The notes under the pieces are model-generated. The model worked only from the letters and a program-made list of their open reading frames with translations, did no database searches and had not been told where the DNA came from. Position numbers and translations under genes: made by a program. From positions 186,001-250,000 of the forward strand of contig OY762448.1 of NCBI GenBank assembly GCA_963665705.1: DNA of 64,000 nucleotides. The letters are read 5' to 3'. This document shows positions 45,239-56,096 of this stretch, one piece after another (within the stretch, counting starts at the first letter, position 1; every line of letters begins with the position of its first letter). Origin of the DNA: Saccharicrinis sp963665705 (lineage in GTDB: Bacteria > Bacteroidota > Bacteroidia > Bacteroidales > Marinilabiliaceae).

Positions 45239-45241
45239 TTT

Positions 45242-48200
45242 TTATAATTTCACATTCACACCTAAAGAAAATACTCTTGCAGTAACAAAAGCATTTGTAT
45301 TTATTCCATCGAAGCTTTGTTGTGGATTCATCCCTTGTAAAGAAGTGAATGTTACAAGGTTCTCAACAGAAGCGCTCACAGATGCTCCTCCGATTCCTAA
45401 TTTTTGTGTCAAATGAGAAGGAATATTATAAGCAAGATTTATATTCTTTATCACCAGATATGAAGCATCCTGTAAAAAACGGGAAGATAATGATGTATTA
45501 TTATAAGTACTTAAATCATAATTCAACACAGGAATACCATTGGGATCAATTCTGTTAACTGAATTCTCAGTCATACCATCAGGTACGCCATCCCATGAAT
45601 TTAATAAATCCCTGTGAAGAGCATGTACTCCGGAAGCTCCCATTAAACCAATATATGTTTTATCATAAACCTTTCCTCCAAGAGAGTATGTACATAGAAC
45701 CCCTAAAGAAAGATTTTTATAACTAAGCTTTGTGTTAAAGCTTCCATAAACATCAGGAAGAGCATCTCCACTCCAGTCCTTATATGAGTATGTTGTGTTT
45801 GTTGTATAATAAGTACCATTTACATTCACCAAGTATTCTGCGTCAATTTCACTAGCAGGATCAGCATATTCTTCACTATCTATTTTATACAAAGAGTTAC
45901 CGGTCATTTGGTCAACACCTGCATATTGATACATCCAGAACTCATATACAGAATGATCTTCCATATATTTCTTAGTATCTTTAATAATACCATTCTCTCT
46001 GTCCTCTTCGGGTAATTTCACAACTCTGTTTCGCATAAATGTGGCATTAGCACCCACATTCCATTTCCATCCATTTCTTCTTATCACATCATAATCAAAA
46101 GAAACTTCCACACCTCTATTACTAATGGATCCAATATTTTTTGCGATTGTAGCTTCTGCTTCACCTGTTGATGTACCTCCTGTGGATAGAGCCAAATTCA
46201 CATCTAACAATAAGTCTTTAGAACGTTTGTCGAAATATTCTGCACTAAAGTTTAATCTATTAAATAATCTAGCTTCCAAACCAATACCTAAAGAACCTGT
46301 TGTTTCCCATTCTAAATCCAGATTCTCATTCTGGCTTTTATAAACAGCACCTTCCCCGCCATTTTGCTTAATTGCATATAATGATTTATACGCATAATAA
46401 TCTACGCCCTTGTCGTTTCCAACTCCACCATATGAAGCTCTTAATTTTAAGTTGTTAATTTTGTCATTTAAAGCCTCCATAAAAGGTTCACGTGAAATAC
46501 TCCAGCTACCTCCAATAGACCAGAAGCCTCCCCAGCGATTGTCTGTATAAAATCGAGAAGAACCATCCATACGATAAGAAGCATCTACATAATATTTATC
46601 ATTAAAACTATATTTCACTTGAGAAAGATAACTCTCTGTTGTATAGTTGTCTGAATATCCGGATAAGGAGTTTATAGTACTAAAATTAACTAATTCAGTA
46701 CCTCCTTCAAAAGTCTCCCCTTGTTTAGATCCTGCCAGATACTCATAATTATAACTATAATTTTCGTGTCCGGCTAAAAACGAAATATGATGATGATTTA
46801 TATCCTTATTCCATCTCAAGTACTGCATAAAACTATATTCTTTATAGTTTCTGATTGTTTTAGAACTTTTTCCATTACCAGCGCCATCACCTATTGTTGC
46901 ATTATAATATACCAGTTTATTCGATTTTCTTAATGAAAGATCTCCTTTTACGGTAAAAGTAAAATCCTTTAAGAATTTCAAATCCATATAAACCAAATCT
47001 TGCAAAGTGGTTCTTGTGGTTTTATTTGTATTTAACTCATACTCCCAAATCACGTGACGACCACTATTTTGAGATCTACCATATGTACCTCCATCGTCAT
47101 ATTGCTTATCGCCATTGGCATCAAGCAAATAATCGCCTGTATCCATATCATGTAAGTAGATTGGATAAATAGGTGCCATATTTCGGGCATAGTTAAATGG
47201 ATTGGCATAAAGATTACCATCATCCACACTACCGCTCGTGTTATTGCTTGTTTGATATGACCCGGATATATTCATTCCTACTTTAATCCAGTCCTTAGGT
47301 GAAAAGTCAACATTTGTACGTCCTGTAAAACGTTGGTAGTCAGATGAAATGACGTACCCTTTCTCATTCAAATAACTTCCAGACATAAAATATGATGCTT
47401 TTTCTGTCGATCCACCCCCATTCATACTATAATTTTGTCTATAGCCAATTCTTTCAATGGCATCATTCCAATCTAAATCATCATAACCTGATAGTATTTG
47501 AGCGCCATCAACCAAATTCCCATCAGAATCAAACAATGCATCATCCTCCTTATTATAAATATTATAAATCAGCACATCTGATATCAATGAATTTGTAGCC
47601 TCCATAGCAGCATCGTCCTCTGTCATTCCATTACTTGATACAAGGGAGTTTTTATAGGCCTTCCAATTTGCTTTCATAAACTCATCCGGATTCATACGAT
47701 CATACTCTTTAATTCCTCTTGCATAAATACCTTGATTTATAGTTAGGTTAAGGTTGCTTCCTGATCCTTTTTTACCTTTTTTTGTAGTAATCAATATGAC
47801 TCCATTAGCAGCTCTGTTTCCATATAATGCAGCTGAAGCGGCATCCTTTAAAACTGAAATGCTTTCAATATCATTGGGGTTTAAATCCGTTATGTTACCC
47901 CCATATATTGATCCGTCTACAACGTATAAGGGGTCATTTGCACCGTCTATTGTTGACAAGGAAGAGATACCACGAATGCGTATATCCGGATTTGCACCAG
48001 GCTCTCCATATGAGCTATTTACCTGAATACCAGAACTGGAACCTTCTAATATTCCTGCGGCAGATGTAACAGGTCTACTTTCAATATCCTTTGCCTGTAT
48101 GGAGGAAACCGCCCCTGTAATAGATTCTTTTTTAGCGGTACCATAAGCCACCACTAAAATCTCATCCATTCCTTGAGATTCAGGCTCCAATACTACATTT

Positions 48201-48472
48201 ATGGTAGTTTGATTGCCAACTATTATCTCCTGAGATTTCATTCCAATAAATGAAAATAGAATAACAGATTCACTATCTATATTGCTTAATAGATAGTTCC
48301 CATCAAAATCTGTAATTGTTCCTGTTGTGGTACCCTTTATACCTACATTTACGCCGGGTAAAGGTAATCCATCATCTTTTGAAGTTACTTTACCCTTTAT
48401 TGTTTGGGCATAAGCAGAACTAACTCCTATTGTAATAAGCAATAGGAGGATACAAAAATACTTTCCTCTCAT
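45242..48472 (-). CDS. SusC/RagA TonB-dependent outer-membrane transporter
   Basis: 1076 residues. A signal peptide (about 1-22) is followed by a carboxypeptidase-D-like regulatory domain (about 24-100, GKVTSKDDGLPLPGVNVGIKGT and TDFDGNYLLSN). The plug domain contains DEILVVAYGTAKKESITGAVSS, the SusC-type RGISSL, DPLYVVDGSIYGG, and NDIESISVLKDAASAALYGNRAANGVILITTKKG. The 22-strand barrel fills the rest and ends VFSLGVNVKL. It has no N-terminal secretin/STN domain, so it is not itself an obvious sigma-factor signal transducer. It is a substrate importer energised by TonB, paired with the SusD downstream. Confidence 0.95.
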   Translation of the reverse strand: MRGKYFCILLLLITIGVSSAYAQTIKGKVTSKDDGLPLPGVNVGIKGTTTGTITDFDGNYLLSNIDSESVILFSFIGMKSQEIIVGNQTTINVVLEPESQGMDEILVVAYGTAKKESITGAVSSIQAKDIESRPVTSAAGILEGSSSGIQVNSSYGEPGANPDIRIRGISSLSTIDGANDPLYVVDGSIYGGNITDLNPNDIESISVLKDAASAALYGNRAANGVILITTKKGKKGSGSNLNLTINQGIYARGIKEYDRMNPDEFMKANWKAYKNSLVSSNGMTEDDAAMEATNSLISDVLIYNIYNKEDDALFDSDGNLVDGAQILSGYDDLDWNDAIERIGYRQNYSMNGGGSTEKASYFMSGSYLNEKGYVISSDYQRFTGRTNVDFSPKDWIKVGMNISGSYQTSNNTSGSVDDGNLYANPFNYARNMAPIYPIYLHDMDTGDYLLDANGDKQYDDGGTYGRSQNSGRHVIWEYELNTNKTTRTTLQDLVYMDLKFLKDFTFTVKGDLSLRKSNKLVYYNATIGDGAGNGKSSKTIRNYKEYSFMQYLRWNKDINHHHISFLAGHENYSYNYEYLAGSKQGETFEGGTELVNFSTINSLSGYSDNYTTESYLSQVKYSFNDKYYVDASYRMDGSSRFYTDNRWGGFWSIGGSWSISREPFMEALNDKINNLKLRASYGGVGNDKGVDYYAYKSLYAIKQNGGEGAVYKSQNENLDLEWETTGSLGIGLEARLFNRLNFSAEYFDKRSKDLLLDVNLALSTGGTSTGEAEATIAKNIGSISNRGVEVSFDYDVIRRNGWKWNVGANATFMRNRVVKLPEEDRENGIIKDTKKYMEDHSVYEFWMYQYAGVDQMTGNSLYKIDSEEYADPASEIDAEYLVNVNGTYYTTNTTYSYKDWSGDALPDVYGSFNTKLSYKNLSLGVLCTYSLGGKVYDKTYIGLMGASGVHALHRDLLNSWDGVPDGMTENSVNRIDPNGIPVLNYDLSTYNNTSLSSRFLQDASYLVIKNINLAYNIPSHLTQKLGIGGASVSASVENLVTFTSLQGMNPQQSFDGINTNAFVTARVFSLGVNVKL

Positions 48473-49163
48473 GTTCTTAAAATTTAAACTTTATTAAATA
48501 TTGAATTATCAAATTTTTACGAACGAATTTGAATAGAACAACCATTGAGTTGTAAATCCAAAATATACGGGGGAAGTGATTTTGTTTGATTTGTATTAAT
48601 GTTTAAATCAGTATTTTAATTAATAAAAAACATGATTTGTTTTTATCAGATACAAATCCTATAAATTGATACTAACTCTAAAAAGTTATAATGAAGTAAT
48701 TTTAAAATAAGCTTATCAGAAAAAGTATTATTTACTATTAATCAATTATAATTCATAATTTACATAAATTATATGATATATGTCATGTATTTTACGTACC
48801 TCTGTTTTATGGGGTGAAAAACTTCATTTTGTTATTTTTGTTGTGTAGAACCCCTTTCTTTTTGCAGTGTAGTAGTGAGGAAAAGGTGTAAAAGTGTAAA
48901 GTGGGTTGTTTTTGGGAATGAATTAGCGTTGTTGTGGTTTTTAGGTTTGTTATTGTTATGATAAGTTTAGTTTTAATTTTTTTTATATGAAACGTTTGTT
49001 AATCGTTAAGATGGTCTCTTTTAGATTAATGATCCAGACAAAAGTTTTGAAAAGTGTTTTTTGTTGAAATTGAATATACAGAATATTAATATCTCAATGC
49101 ATTTTATGATAAAAATCACTCAAATAAATAGTGTTTAATAATAATAAAGGAATGCTAATTTAG
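48473..49163. other. Long intergenic region upstream of susC
   Basis: About 700 bases with no frame that looks protein-coding. GATTTGTAT at 48588-48596 and ATACAAATC at 48650-48658 form a 9-bp inverted repeat, and GATTTG recurs between them. These are possible control sites for susC. The region is divergent from aspartate kinase. Confidence 0.5.
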
Positions 49164-49171
49164 TAACTTTG
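49164..49171 (+). promoter_or_regulatory. -7 box of the aspartate kinase gene
   Basis: TAACTTTG is an exact TAnnTTTG match, 25 bases ahead of the ATG at 49197. A -33 box at the usual spacing is not evident. Confidence 0.55.
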
Positions 49172-49196
49172 AGTATTACTATTATTCATTGTAAAT

Positions 49197-50474
49197 ATGC
49201 AAGTTCAGGTTTATAAATTTGGAGGTGCTTCTGTGAAAAATGCATCAGGAGTTAGAAATGTATGTAGCGTTATTAAACGTAATAATATAAAGATGGTAGT
49301 TGTTGTTTCTGCCATGGGTAAAACAACGAATGCCCTGGAAGAGTTAGTAGAAGCATACATGAAACAGGATGGAATTCAATTAAAAAATACATTTGAATCT
49401 ATCATTGATTATCACGTCAAAATAATTAATGAATTGTTTGAGCACAGACATCCAATTTATGAATTGTTCGATCAGATAAAGATGTCTTTGTGGGAAAGAG
49501 TTAATTTACATCCATCCTTAAATTATGACTTTGAATATGATCAGATAGTCTCATATGGTGAGATTTTATCGACACAGATAATTAGTAACTATGCCAATTA
49601 TATTGGACTGAAAAATGAGTGGGTTGATGGTCGCAAGTTGATAAAAACAAATGAAAATTATCGTGATGCAGCAATAAATTGGGGTCTGAGTTCGCAGTTT
49701 GTTATTAAGGAATTGAATTTTATTGATGAACCTATATATATAACACAAGGATTTATTGGGTCTACTATCAATAATATTACTACAACGTTAGGGAGAGAGG
49801 GGTCAGACTATTCAGGTGCTATTTTTGCACATATCTTAAATGCAGAAAGTTTAACTATTTGGAAAGATGTTCCAGGGGTTTTAAATGCAGATCCTAGATG
49901 GTACCCGCATGCCAAGAAGTTAAAAGATATATCATATCCCGAAGCCATCGAACTTGCATATTATGGTGCTCAGGTTATCCATCCTAAAACATTAAAACCG
50001 CTCCAGAATAAAGAAATTCCGCTTTATGTGAAATCATTTATGGATATTTCTTTAGAAGGAACTGTTATTAACTCGGTAGAACACTCAGGAAATCAACTGC
50101 CTGTTTTTATTTTAAAGCCTAATCAATTGTTCATCACGATATCTCCTAAGGATTTTTCTTTTATTGTAGAGGATAATCTAAGTGAAATATTTGCAATTTT
50201 TAGTAGGAATAAGATTAAAATTAATTTGATTCAAAATTCTGCTTTAAACTTTTCTGCTAGTGTCGATACTAAGAGAAATCCATTAAAACTTATTGAAGAG
50301 TTAAAGAAAGATTTTGTTGTAAAGTATAATGAAAATGTAGAGTTGGTAACTATACGTAATTATAATCAAGAGGCAATAGATGAAATAATTGCAGGTAAAA
50401 TTGTGGTAGACTCACAATTGAGTCGAAATACAGCTAGGTTTGTAGTAAAAGAAAGCGAATGGAATTTCTCATAG
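49197..50474 (+). CDS. lysC: Aspartate kinase, monofunctional
   Basis: Phosphorylates aspartate, the shared first step of lysine, methionine and threonine synthesis, and supplies diaminopimelate for the wall. The 425-residue chain begins VYKFGGASVKNASGV, the nucleotide-binding kinase signature. TTLGREGSDYSGA and WKDVPGVLNADPR are the conserved catalytic loops, and AYYGAQVIHPKTL leads into the regulatory part. The C-terminal ACT region (about 300-425) indicates feedback control by an amino acid. No homoserine dehydrogenase is fused. It is preceded by its own promoter and convergent with the PepSY gene. Confidence 0.92.
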   Translation: MQVQVYKFGGASVKNASGVRNVCSVIKRNNIKMVVVVSAMGKTTNALEELVEAYMKQDGIQLKNTFESIIDYHVKIINELFEHRHPIYELFDQIKMSLWERVNLHPSLNYDFEYDQIVSYGEILSTQIISNYANYIGLKNEWVDGRKLIKTNENYRDAAINWGLSSQFVIKELNFIDEPIYITQGFIGSTINNITTTLGREGSDYSGAIFAHILNAESLTIWKDVPGVLNADPRWYPHAKKLKDISYPEAIELAYYGAQVIHPKTLKPLQNKEIPLYVKSFMDISLEGTVINSVEHSGNQLPVFILKPNQLFITISPKDFSFIVEDNLSEIFAIFSRNKIKINLIQNSALNFSASVDTKRNPLKLIEELKKDFVVKYNENVELVTIRNYNQEAIDEIIAGKIVVDSQLSRNTARFVVKESEWNFS

Positions 50475-50489
50475 TCTATTGACTATGAG
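50468..50489. terminator. Palindrome over the stop codons of two convergent genes
   Basis: CTCATAGTC (50468-50476) and GACTATGAG (50481-50489) form a 9-bp stem with a TATT loop. It spans both the TAG of aspartate kinase and the stop codon of the PepSY gene. T-runs are weak, so termination strength is uncertain. Confidence 0.5.
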
Positions 50490-50980
50490 AGAATTGTTAA
50501 AATAATTGTAAATATTATCCCTGCTATAGTAACAATGATTCCTTTCTTAAAGATTTTAGTTTTTGGTTTAAACATCCAAAAGGAAGAAATAGCTAAAAAT
50601 AACAATGCTAATCCGAAAATTGTTGTTAACCAAGACATAGCACCTCCTGAGGCAGTCATATGTAATCTTGTTAATTTTGAGATAAATACAGGGTATTCTG
50701 CTTTGTCACATGAGGTTAATCCCGTTGTTTTATTATAGGAACCATCATGAAAATAAAGTACTCCTTCCTCTTCTTTGTCAACTTTTAAATGTCGTATTCT
50801 TAAAGCTTGAGCAAGTTGCTCTGTGTTTAATCCAGGTTCTAATTCAGTTTCAATGTGTGTTTTAGTTTTGAAAATATCAGTGTTACGATAGGTAAGAACA
50901 ATTCCACTAATGGCATACATTACCATAATCCCAACTAAAAAAAAGCCGACATAGCGATGTAAAATTCGAATAGTTTTCAT
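50483..50980 (-). CDS. PepSY-associated membrane protein
   Basis: A 165-residue protein with three hydrophobic segments (about 8-30, 117-137, 143-163). The N-terminal IRILHRYVGFFLVGIM is the usual opening of PepSY-TM proteins, where the His may bind haem or metal. The loop between the first two segments faces the periplasm and holds a short PepSY-like unit (about 50-100). It is shorter than the iron-uptake-linked PepSY_TM proteins of about 400 residues. The function is unknown; a link to iron or redox metabolism is only a family association. Confidence 0.78.
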   Translation of the reverse strand: MKTIRILHRYVGFFLVGIMVMYAISGIVLTYRNTDIFKTKTHIETELEPGLNTEQLAQALRIRHLKVDKEEEGVLYFHDGSYNKTTGLTSCDKAEYPVFISKLTRLHMTASGGAMSWLTTIFGLALLFLAISSFWMFKPKTKIFKKGIIVTIAGIIFTIILTILS

Positions 50981-51048
50981 TATATAATATTGTTTGTTTA
51001 GTTTTTAAGACGATTAAAAAAATGAAAACCTTCGATATTGATATCGTT

Positions 51049-51540
51049 TTAATTGTTTTTAATATAAAAACCGGCTTTGTAACCTCGGATGTTATTTGAA
51101 GAATCGTATAGCGTATATGCAATTAGAATAGAGTATACCTGTTTTAAATATGTTCCGGTTTGTTTATCATATCTCCAGGCTTCTGAGAACTGTAGCTTTC
51201 CTATGTCTTTTCTTGGATATGAATTTTCAAAATCCTTGATTTCATCAATGCTGTATTCTGCATTTGTGTAATAATTATAAGCTGTTTTTTGTCCAGAATA
51301 AATACTATTAAATAAGTCATCTACTAATTTGGAGTGGTTCAGATTTTCTAGTTTCCGACTTTGCCACTCATCGGTTGAATCGGGGTTAATAATTAATACG
51401 TCATAGATAATAGTATCTGCCCACAATTCTGCTTTTTCGTAATCATTAATGGAATTATAATGTATATTTTCTTTTGGTTTGTTGCATCCAACAATGAAAA
51501 ATATAACCAATAGTATTGTAGGCAGAAATATTCTCATCAT
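51049..51540 (-). CDS. Lipoprotein of unknown function, weakly GldN-like
   Basis: 163 residues with a lipoprotein signal (IFFIVGCNKP, Cys19 as the lipidated residue). The mature part has a run of short motifs. The stretch IGKLQFSEAWRYDKQTGTYL resembles the segment in GldN/PorN proteins where a conserved ExWxFDK precedes a beta strand, but the match is short and the protein is less than half the usual GldN length. No other gliding or type IX secretion genes are nearby. It lies between the dihydroorotase and PepSY genes on the same strand. Confidence 0.6.
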   Translation of the reverse strand: MMRIFLPTILLVIFFIVGCNKPKENIHYNSINDYEKAELWADTIIYDVLIINPDSTDEWQSRKLENLNHSKLVDDLFNSIYSGQKTAYNYYTNAEYSIDEIKDFENSYPRKDIGKLQFSEAWRYDKQTGTYLKQVYSILIAYTLYDSSNNIRGYKAGFYIKNN

Positions 51541-51545
51541 TATAA

Positions 51546-52883
51546 TTATTTGTTAAAGCTTAATCTTTCTCCCATTTTGCTCTCATTGAAAACACCATTG
51601 TGAAATGCCAGATGCCCGTTTACAAAAGTATGACTTACTTGATGAGAAAAATGATTCCCTTCAAAAGGACTCCATCCACATTTTGAATAAATATTTTCTG
51701 GCGCAACAGCCCAGTCTTTTTTCTCCACAATAACTAAATCAGCTTTGTATCCATTTTTAATAAACCCTCTGCTTTTAACTTTAAATAGTTGTGAAGGGGC
51801 ATGGCACATCTTATCAACCACTTGCTCATAAGTAAAAACACCATCTTTTACCATTTCAAGCATAGCAACTAAGGAATGTTGCACTAGTGGACCTCCGGAT
51901 GGAGCTTTAAAGTAGGTACCTTCTTTTTCCTCTTTCGTATGTGGAGCGTGGTCTGTTGCAACAACAGTTAAAGTACCATCTATAACTCCTTTTCTTAAAG
52001 CATCACGGTCCTTTTTAGTTTTTATTGCAGGATTCCATTTTATACGTGCGCCATATTTTTTATAATCATCATTCGTAAACCAAAGATGATGAACGCAAAC
52101 TTCTCCGGTAATTTTTCTTTCTTCAATAGGCATATCTTTGTCAAGAAGCTCTAGCTCTTTTGCAGTTGTTAAATGCAAAATATGTAAACGTCCGCCATGT
52201 TTTCTGGCAAGAGCTGCTGCTTTTGACGATGATTTATAACAAGCCTCTTCTGAACGAATTACATGATGCATTTCAAAAGGAACTTCTTCTCCATATTTTT
52301 CTTTATAAGCTTTTAAGTTTGCTTGAATTGTATCCTCGTCTTCACAGTGTGCAGTTATAATAGTAGGAGCTTTGGCAAATATAGCTGCAAGAGCATCTTC
52401 ATTATCAACAAGCATATTTCCTGTTGAACTACCCATGAAAACCTTTATTCCACATATCTTCTCAGGATCTGTTTTTAGGATTTCATCAAGGTTATCATTA
52501 GTGGCTCCCAGATAAAAAGAATAATTAGCTAATGATTTTTCTGAGGCTAACTTATATTTTTCTTCAAGTACTTCATGTGTAGTGGCTTGAGGTTTTGTGT
52601 TAGGCATCTCCATGAATGAGGTTGTTCCTCCGGCTACAGCAGCTTTCGCCTCGGTGTATATTTCTGCTTTATGAGTGAGTCCCGGTTCTCTAAAATGAAC
52701 CTGGTCATCAATAATTCCGGGAAGCAGCATTTTACCAGTTCCATCTATTATATCATCTGCACTTGGTAAAGTTTCATCCTCTGTAAAAATAGCATCAATC
52801 TTGTCATCTACTATTAATAAGCTTCCAATAAACGATTTACCTTCGTTTACTATTTCAATATTTTTAATTAATGTTGAACTCAT
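51546..52883 (-). CDS. pyrC: Dihydroorotase, class I type, with first metal-binding His replaced
   Basis: Cyclises carbamoyl-aspartate to dihydroorotate in pyrimidine synthesis. It is 445 residues from the ATG at 52883; an earlier in-frame start would overlap the neighbour. The HxH motif after PGIIDD reads QVH (Gln61, His63), so the first metal ligand is Gln. The others are in place: Lys147 (GIKVFMGSSTG) for the carboxylated lysine, His179 (HCEDED), His237 (LHILH) and Asp311 (ATDHAPH). I recall the same Gln in other Bacteroidetes copies. Activity is likely but not proven by sequence. Confidence 0.88.
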   Translation of the reverse strand: MSSTLIKNIEIVNEGKSFIGSLLIVDDKIDAIFTEDETLPSADDIIDGTGKMLLPGIIDDQVHFREPGLTHKAEIYTEAKAAVAGGTTSFMEMPNTKPQATTHEVLEEKYKLASEKSLANYSFYLGATNDNLDEILKTDPEKICGIKVFMGSSTGNMLVDNEDALAAIFAKAPTIITAHCEDEDTIQANLKAYKEKYGEEVPFEMHHVIRSEEACYKSSSKAAALARKHGGRLHILHLTTAKELELLDKDMPIEERKITGEVCVHHLWFTNDDYKKYGARIKWNPAIKTKKDRDALRKGVIDGTLTVVATDHAPHTKEEKEGTYFKAPSGGPLVQHSLVAMLEMVKDGVFTYEQVVDKMCHAPSQLFKVKSRGFIKNGYKADLVIVEKKDWAVAPENIYSKCGWSPFEGNHFSHQVSHTFVNGHLAFHNGVFNESKMGERLSFNK

Positions 52884-52917
52884 ACCACTTCTATTTATAT
52901 CCTGAAATATCAAATTC

Positions 52918-53646
52918 TTATCTGTTGTACTTTTTAAACCAGCTGGCAATTTTCATTTTTATTACCCCCCAAACGGCTTCATTAAAAATACCCCCACTCA
53001 TTTTTGATGTACCTTTTTGTCTATCAGTAAAAACAATGGGAACCTCAATAATGTTGAAACCGTATTTCCATGTAGTAAATTTCATCTCTATCTGAAAGCC
53101 ATATCCTTTAAGTTTAATCTTATCTAAAGGAATTGTTTCAAGGGTTTGTCTTTTAAAACATTTAAAGCCTGCTGTCGTATCCATTATCTTCATGCCGGTA
53201 ACTAAACGAACGTAAACTGATGCAAAATACGACATCAATACTCTGCCCATAGGCCAATTTACAACATTTACTCCAGATTTATACCTTGAACCAATAGCTA
53301 AATCAGCACCATGTTTACAAGTATTATAAAGTTCAATTAATTTTTCCGGGGGGTGAGAAAAATCGGCATCCATCTCAAAAATATAATCATATCCTTTTTC
53401 TATTGCCCATTTGAAACCTGTAATATATGCCGTCCCAAGACCAAGCTTTCCTTTTCTCTCAATCATATGAAGTTTATTTTCATATTTGCTTTGTAGTTTT
53501 CTTACTATTTCTGCAGTTCCATCAGGAGAATTATCTTCTATAATTAAAATTTCAAATTCATTAGGCAAAGAAAAAACTACATCTACAATGGCTTCAATAT
53601 TTTCTTTTTCGTTGTATGTGGGAATTATAACAATGCTATCAGTCAC
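52918..53646 (-). CDS. Polyprenyl-phosphate mannosyltransferase-like GT2 (Dpm1-type)
   Basis: A 242-residue family 2 glycosyltransferase. Motifs are VIIPTYNEKENIE at the start, LIIEDNSPDGTAEIV (the nucleotide-sugar site) and FEMDADFSHPPE (the DxD metal site). There is no C-terminal membrane anchor, as in the soluble type of dolichol-phosphate-mannose synthase. It should transfer mannose or a related sugar to a polyprenyl phosphate for later glycan assembly. It starts with GTG at 53646 and precedes pyrC by 34 bases, so the pair is probably co-transcribed. Confidence 0.88.
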   Translation of the reverse strand: MTDSIVIIPTYNEKENIEAIVDVVFSLPNEFEILIIEDNSPDGTAEIVRKLQSKYENKLHMIERKGKLGLGTAYITGFKWAIEKGYDYIFEMDADFSHPPEKLIELYNTCKHGADLAIGSRYKSGVNVVNWPMGRVLMSYFASVYVRLVTGMKIMDTTAGFKCFKRQTLETIPLDKIKLKGYGFQIEMKFTTWKYGFNIIEVPIVFTDRQKGTSKMSGGIFNEAVWGVIKMKIASWFKKYNR

Positions 53647-53742
53647 AATATCAAATTAAATGTTTATAGAGTACAGCACAAATGTAATAACTACAACAAT
53701 ATATTATCATTTTTATTGTCAAAAAACACTTTCAACATGTTA

Positions 53743-53934
53743 TTGGGGCGTGCCCTCGGTGATATATTATTTTACAATTGAAATTTATATTTACTCGGGT
53801 CGGGCTATTCACTGCTACTCCTCGCTTACTTTTTCTCTATTCTGAATACCTTATATTGGTGTTAATTTTTAATTATCTATTGCAAGGATCCTTTAATATG
53901 GCGCTGTGGGGTATTCGTTTCTATCCCTAACGCA
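53743..53934. repeat. GC-richer non-coding element with repeat-like ends
   Basis: About 190 bases that begin GGGGCGTGCCCTCGG, contain CGGGTCGGGCTATTCACTG and CTACTCCTCGCTT, and end CTATCCCTAACGC. They stand out from AT-rich surroundings. The ends are loosely inverted (GGGGCGT versus ACGC..GGGATA read backwards). I recall very similar text recurring after genes in many Bacteroidetes genomes, giving meaningless short frames. No coding function is supported. It may be a structured RNA or a non-autonomous repeat. Confidence 0.55.
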
Positions 53935-54261
53935 TTTCTGATATATAAATATAATCAACAGCGATAAAGTCTTTTGGGCGTATTGTGTATCGTTAAAATT
54001 GTTCATTAAAATATATTATAAAATTATTTTGTGTGTTAAGTGGTTGATAAGTCGAATGTTAATATTTTATTTTGGAATTATGGGTAAAAAACTTTGCAGT
54101 TTTGTTTGGAAGTTAAATTTAAAGTCAGTTAATTTGCATCCGCTTTTAAGGAAAAGCAAGCTTGAAAAACTGAAATGTTGCGATGTAAAAGGTTGAAATA
54201 AGATGATTGTAATTTTGTTTCTGAGGTGAAAAATAAAGTTTGAAAATTTTCTCAAAATTTA
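53935..54261. other. Intergenic DNA before the rRNA promoter
   Basis: About 330 AT-rich bases with only short frames that do not look like proteins. I see nothing else here. The rRNA promoter follows at 54262. Confidence 0.5.
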
Positions 54262-54294
54262 TTTGGAGTTAAGGAAATAAAGTTGTTATCTTTG
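54262..54294 (+). promoter_or_regulatory. rRNA operon promoter
   Basis: TTTG at 54262-54265 and TATCTTTG at 54287-54294 match both boxes of the Bacteroidetes consensus exactly, with a 21-base spacer. This is the best promoter in the window. The leader runs about 240 bases to 16S. It contains a boxA-like GTTCTTTGAAA near 54422, one arm of the 16S processing stalk, and a 7-bp hairpin at 54505-54520. Confidence 0.85.
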
Positions 54295-54534
54295 CAGCCG
54301 CTTTTAGAGCGACACTCAACGAAGGTTGGGAGTTAAAAACAAGATTGAAATAAACTGAATGCGGTTTACAAAATATAAGAAGTTGTTTTGTTTATACCTT
54401 GATGTTGAATAAAGCAATCACGTTCTTTGAAAATATTGAAATGCACACTAAAAAAAAGGAAAATAGAGTGATTCTTTGAGTTAAAACTCTTGTAAAGAAT
54501 AATAGACTGTTAAAACAGTCATAATAATTTTTAT

Positions 54535-56059
<1,525 letters not shown>

Positions 56060-56096
56060 TGGAGAGAGTTAAAACGCGTTTAAATTAATTTAAACA

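Noticed and set aside
48473..49196. A hidden regulator gene upstream of susC
   Set aside because: No frame in either direction shows helix-turn-helix, sigma-factor or anti-sigma features; the DNA reads as non-coding.
53660..53845. Plus-strand frame of 61 residues before the rRNA operon
   Set aside because: It covers the GC-rich repeat-like element. Its residue pattern is that of a chance reading of that element, and it has no start context.
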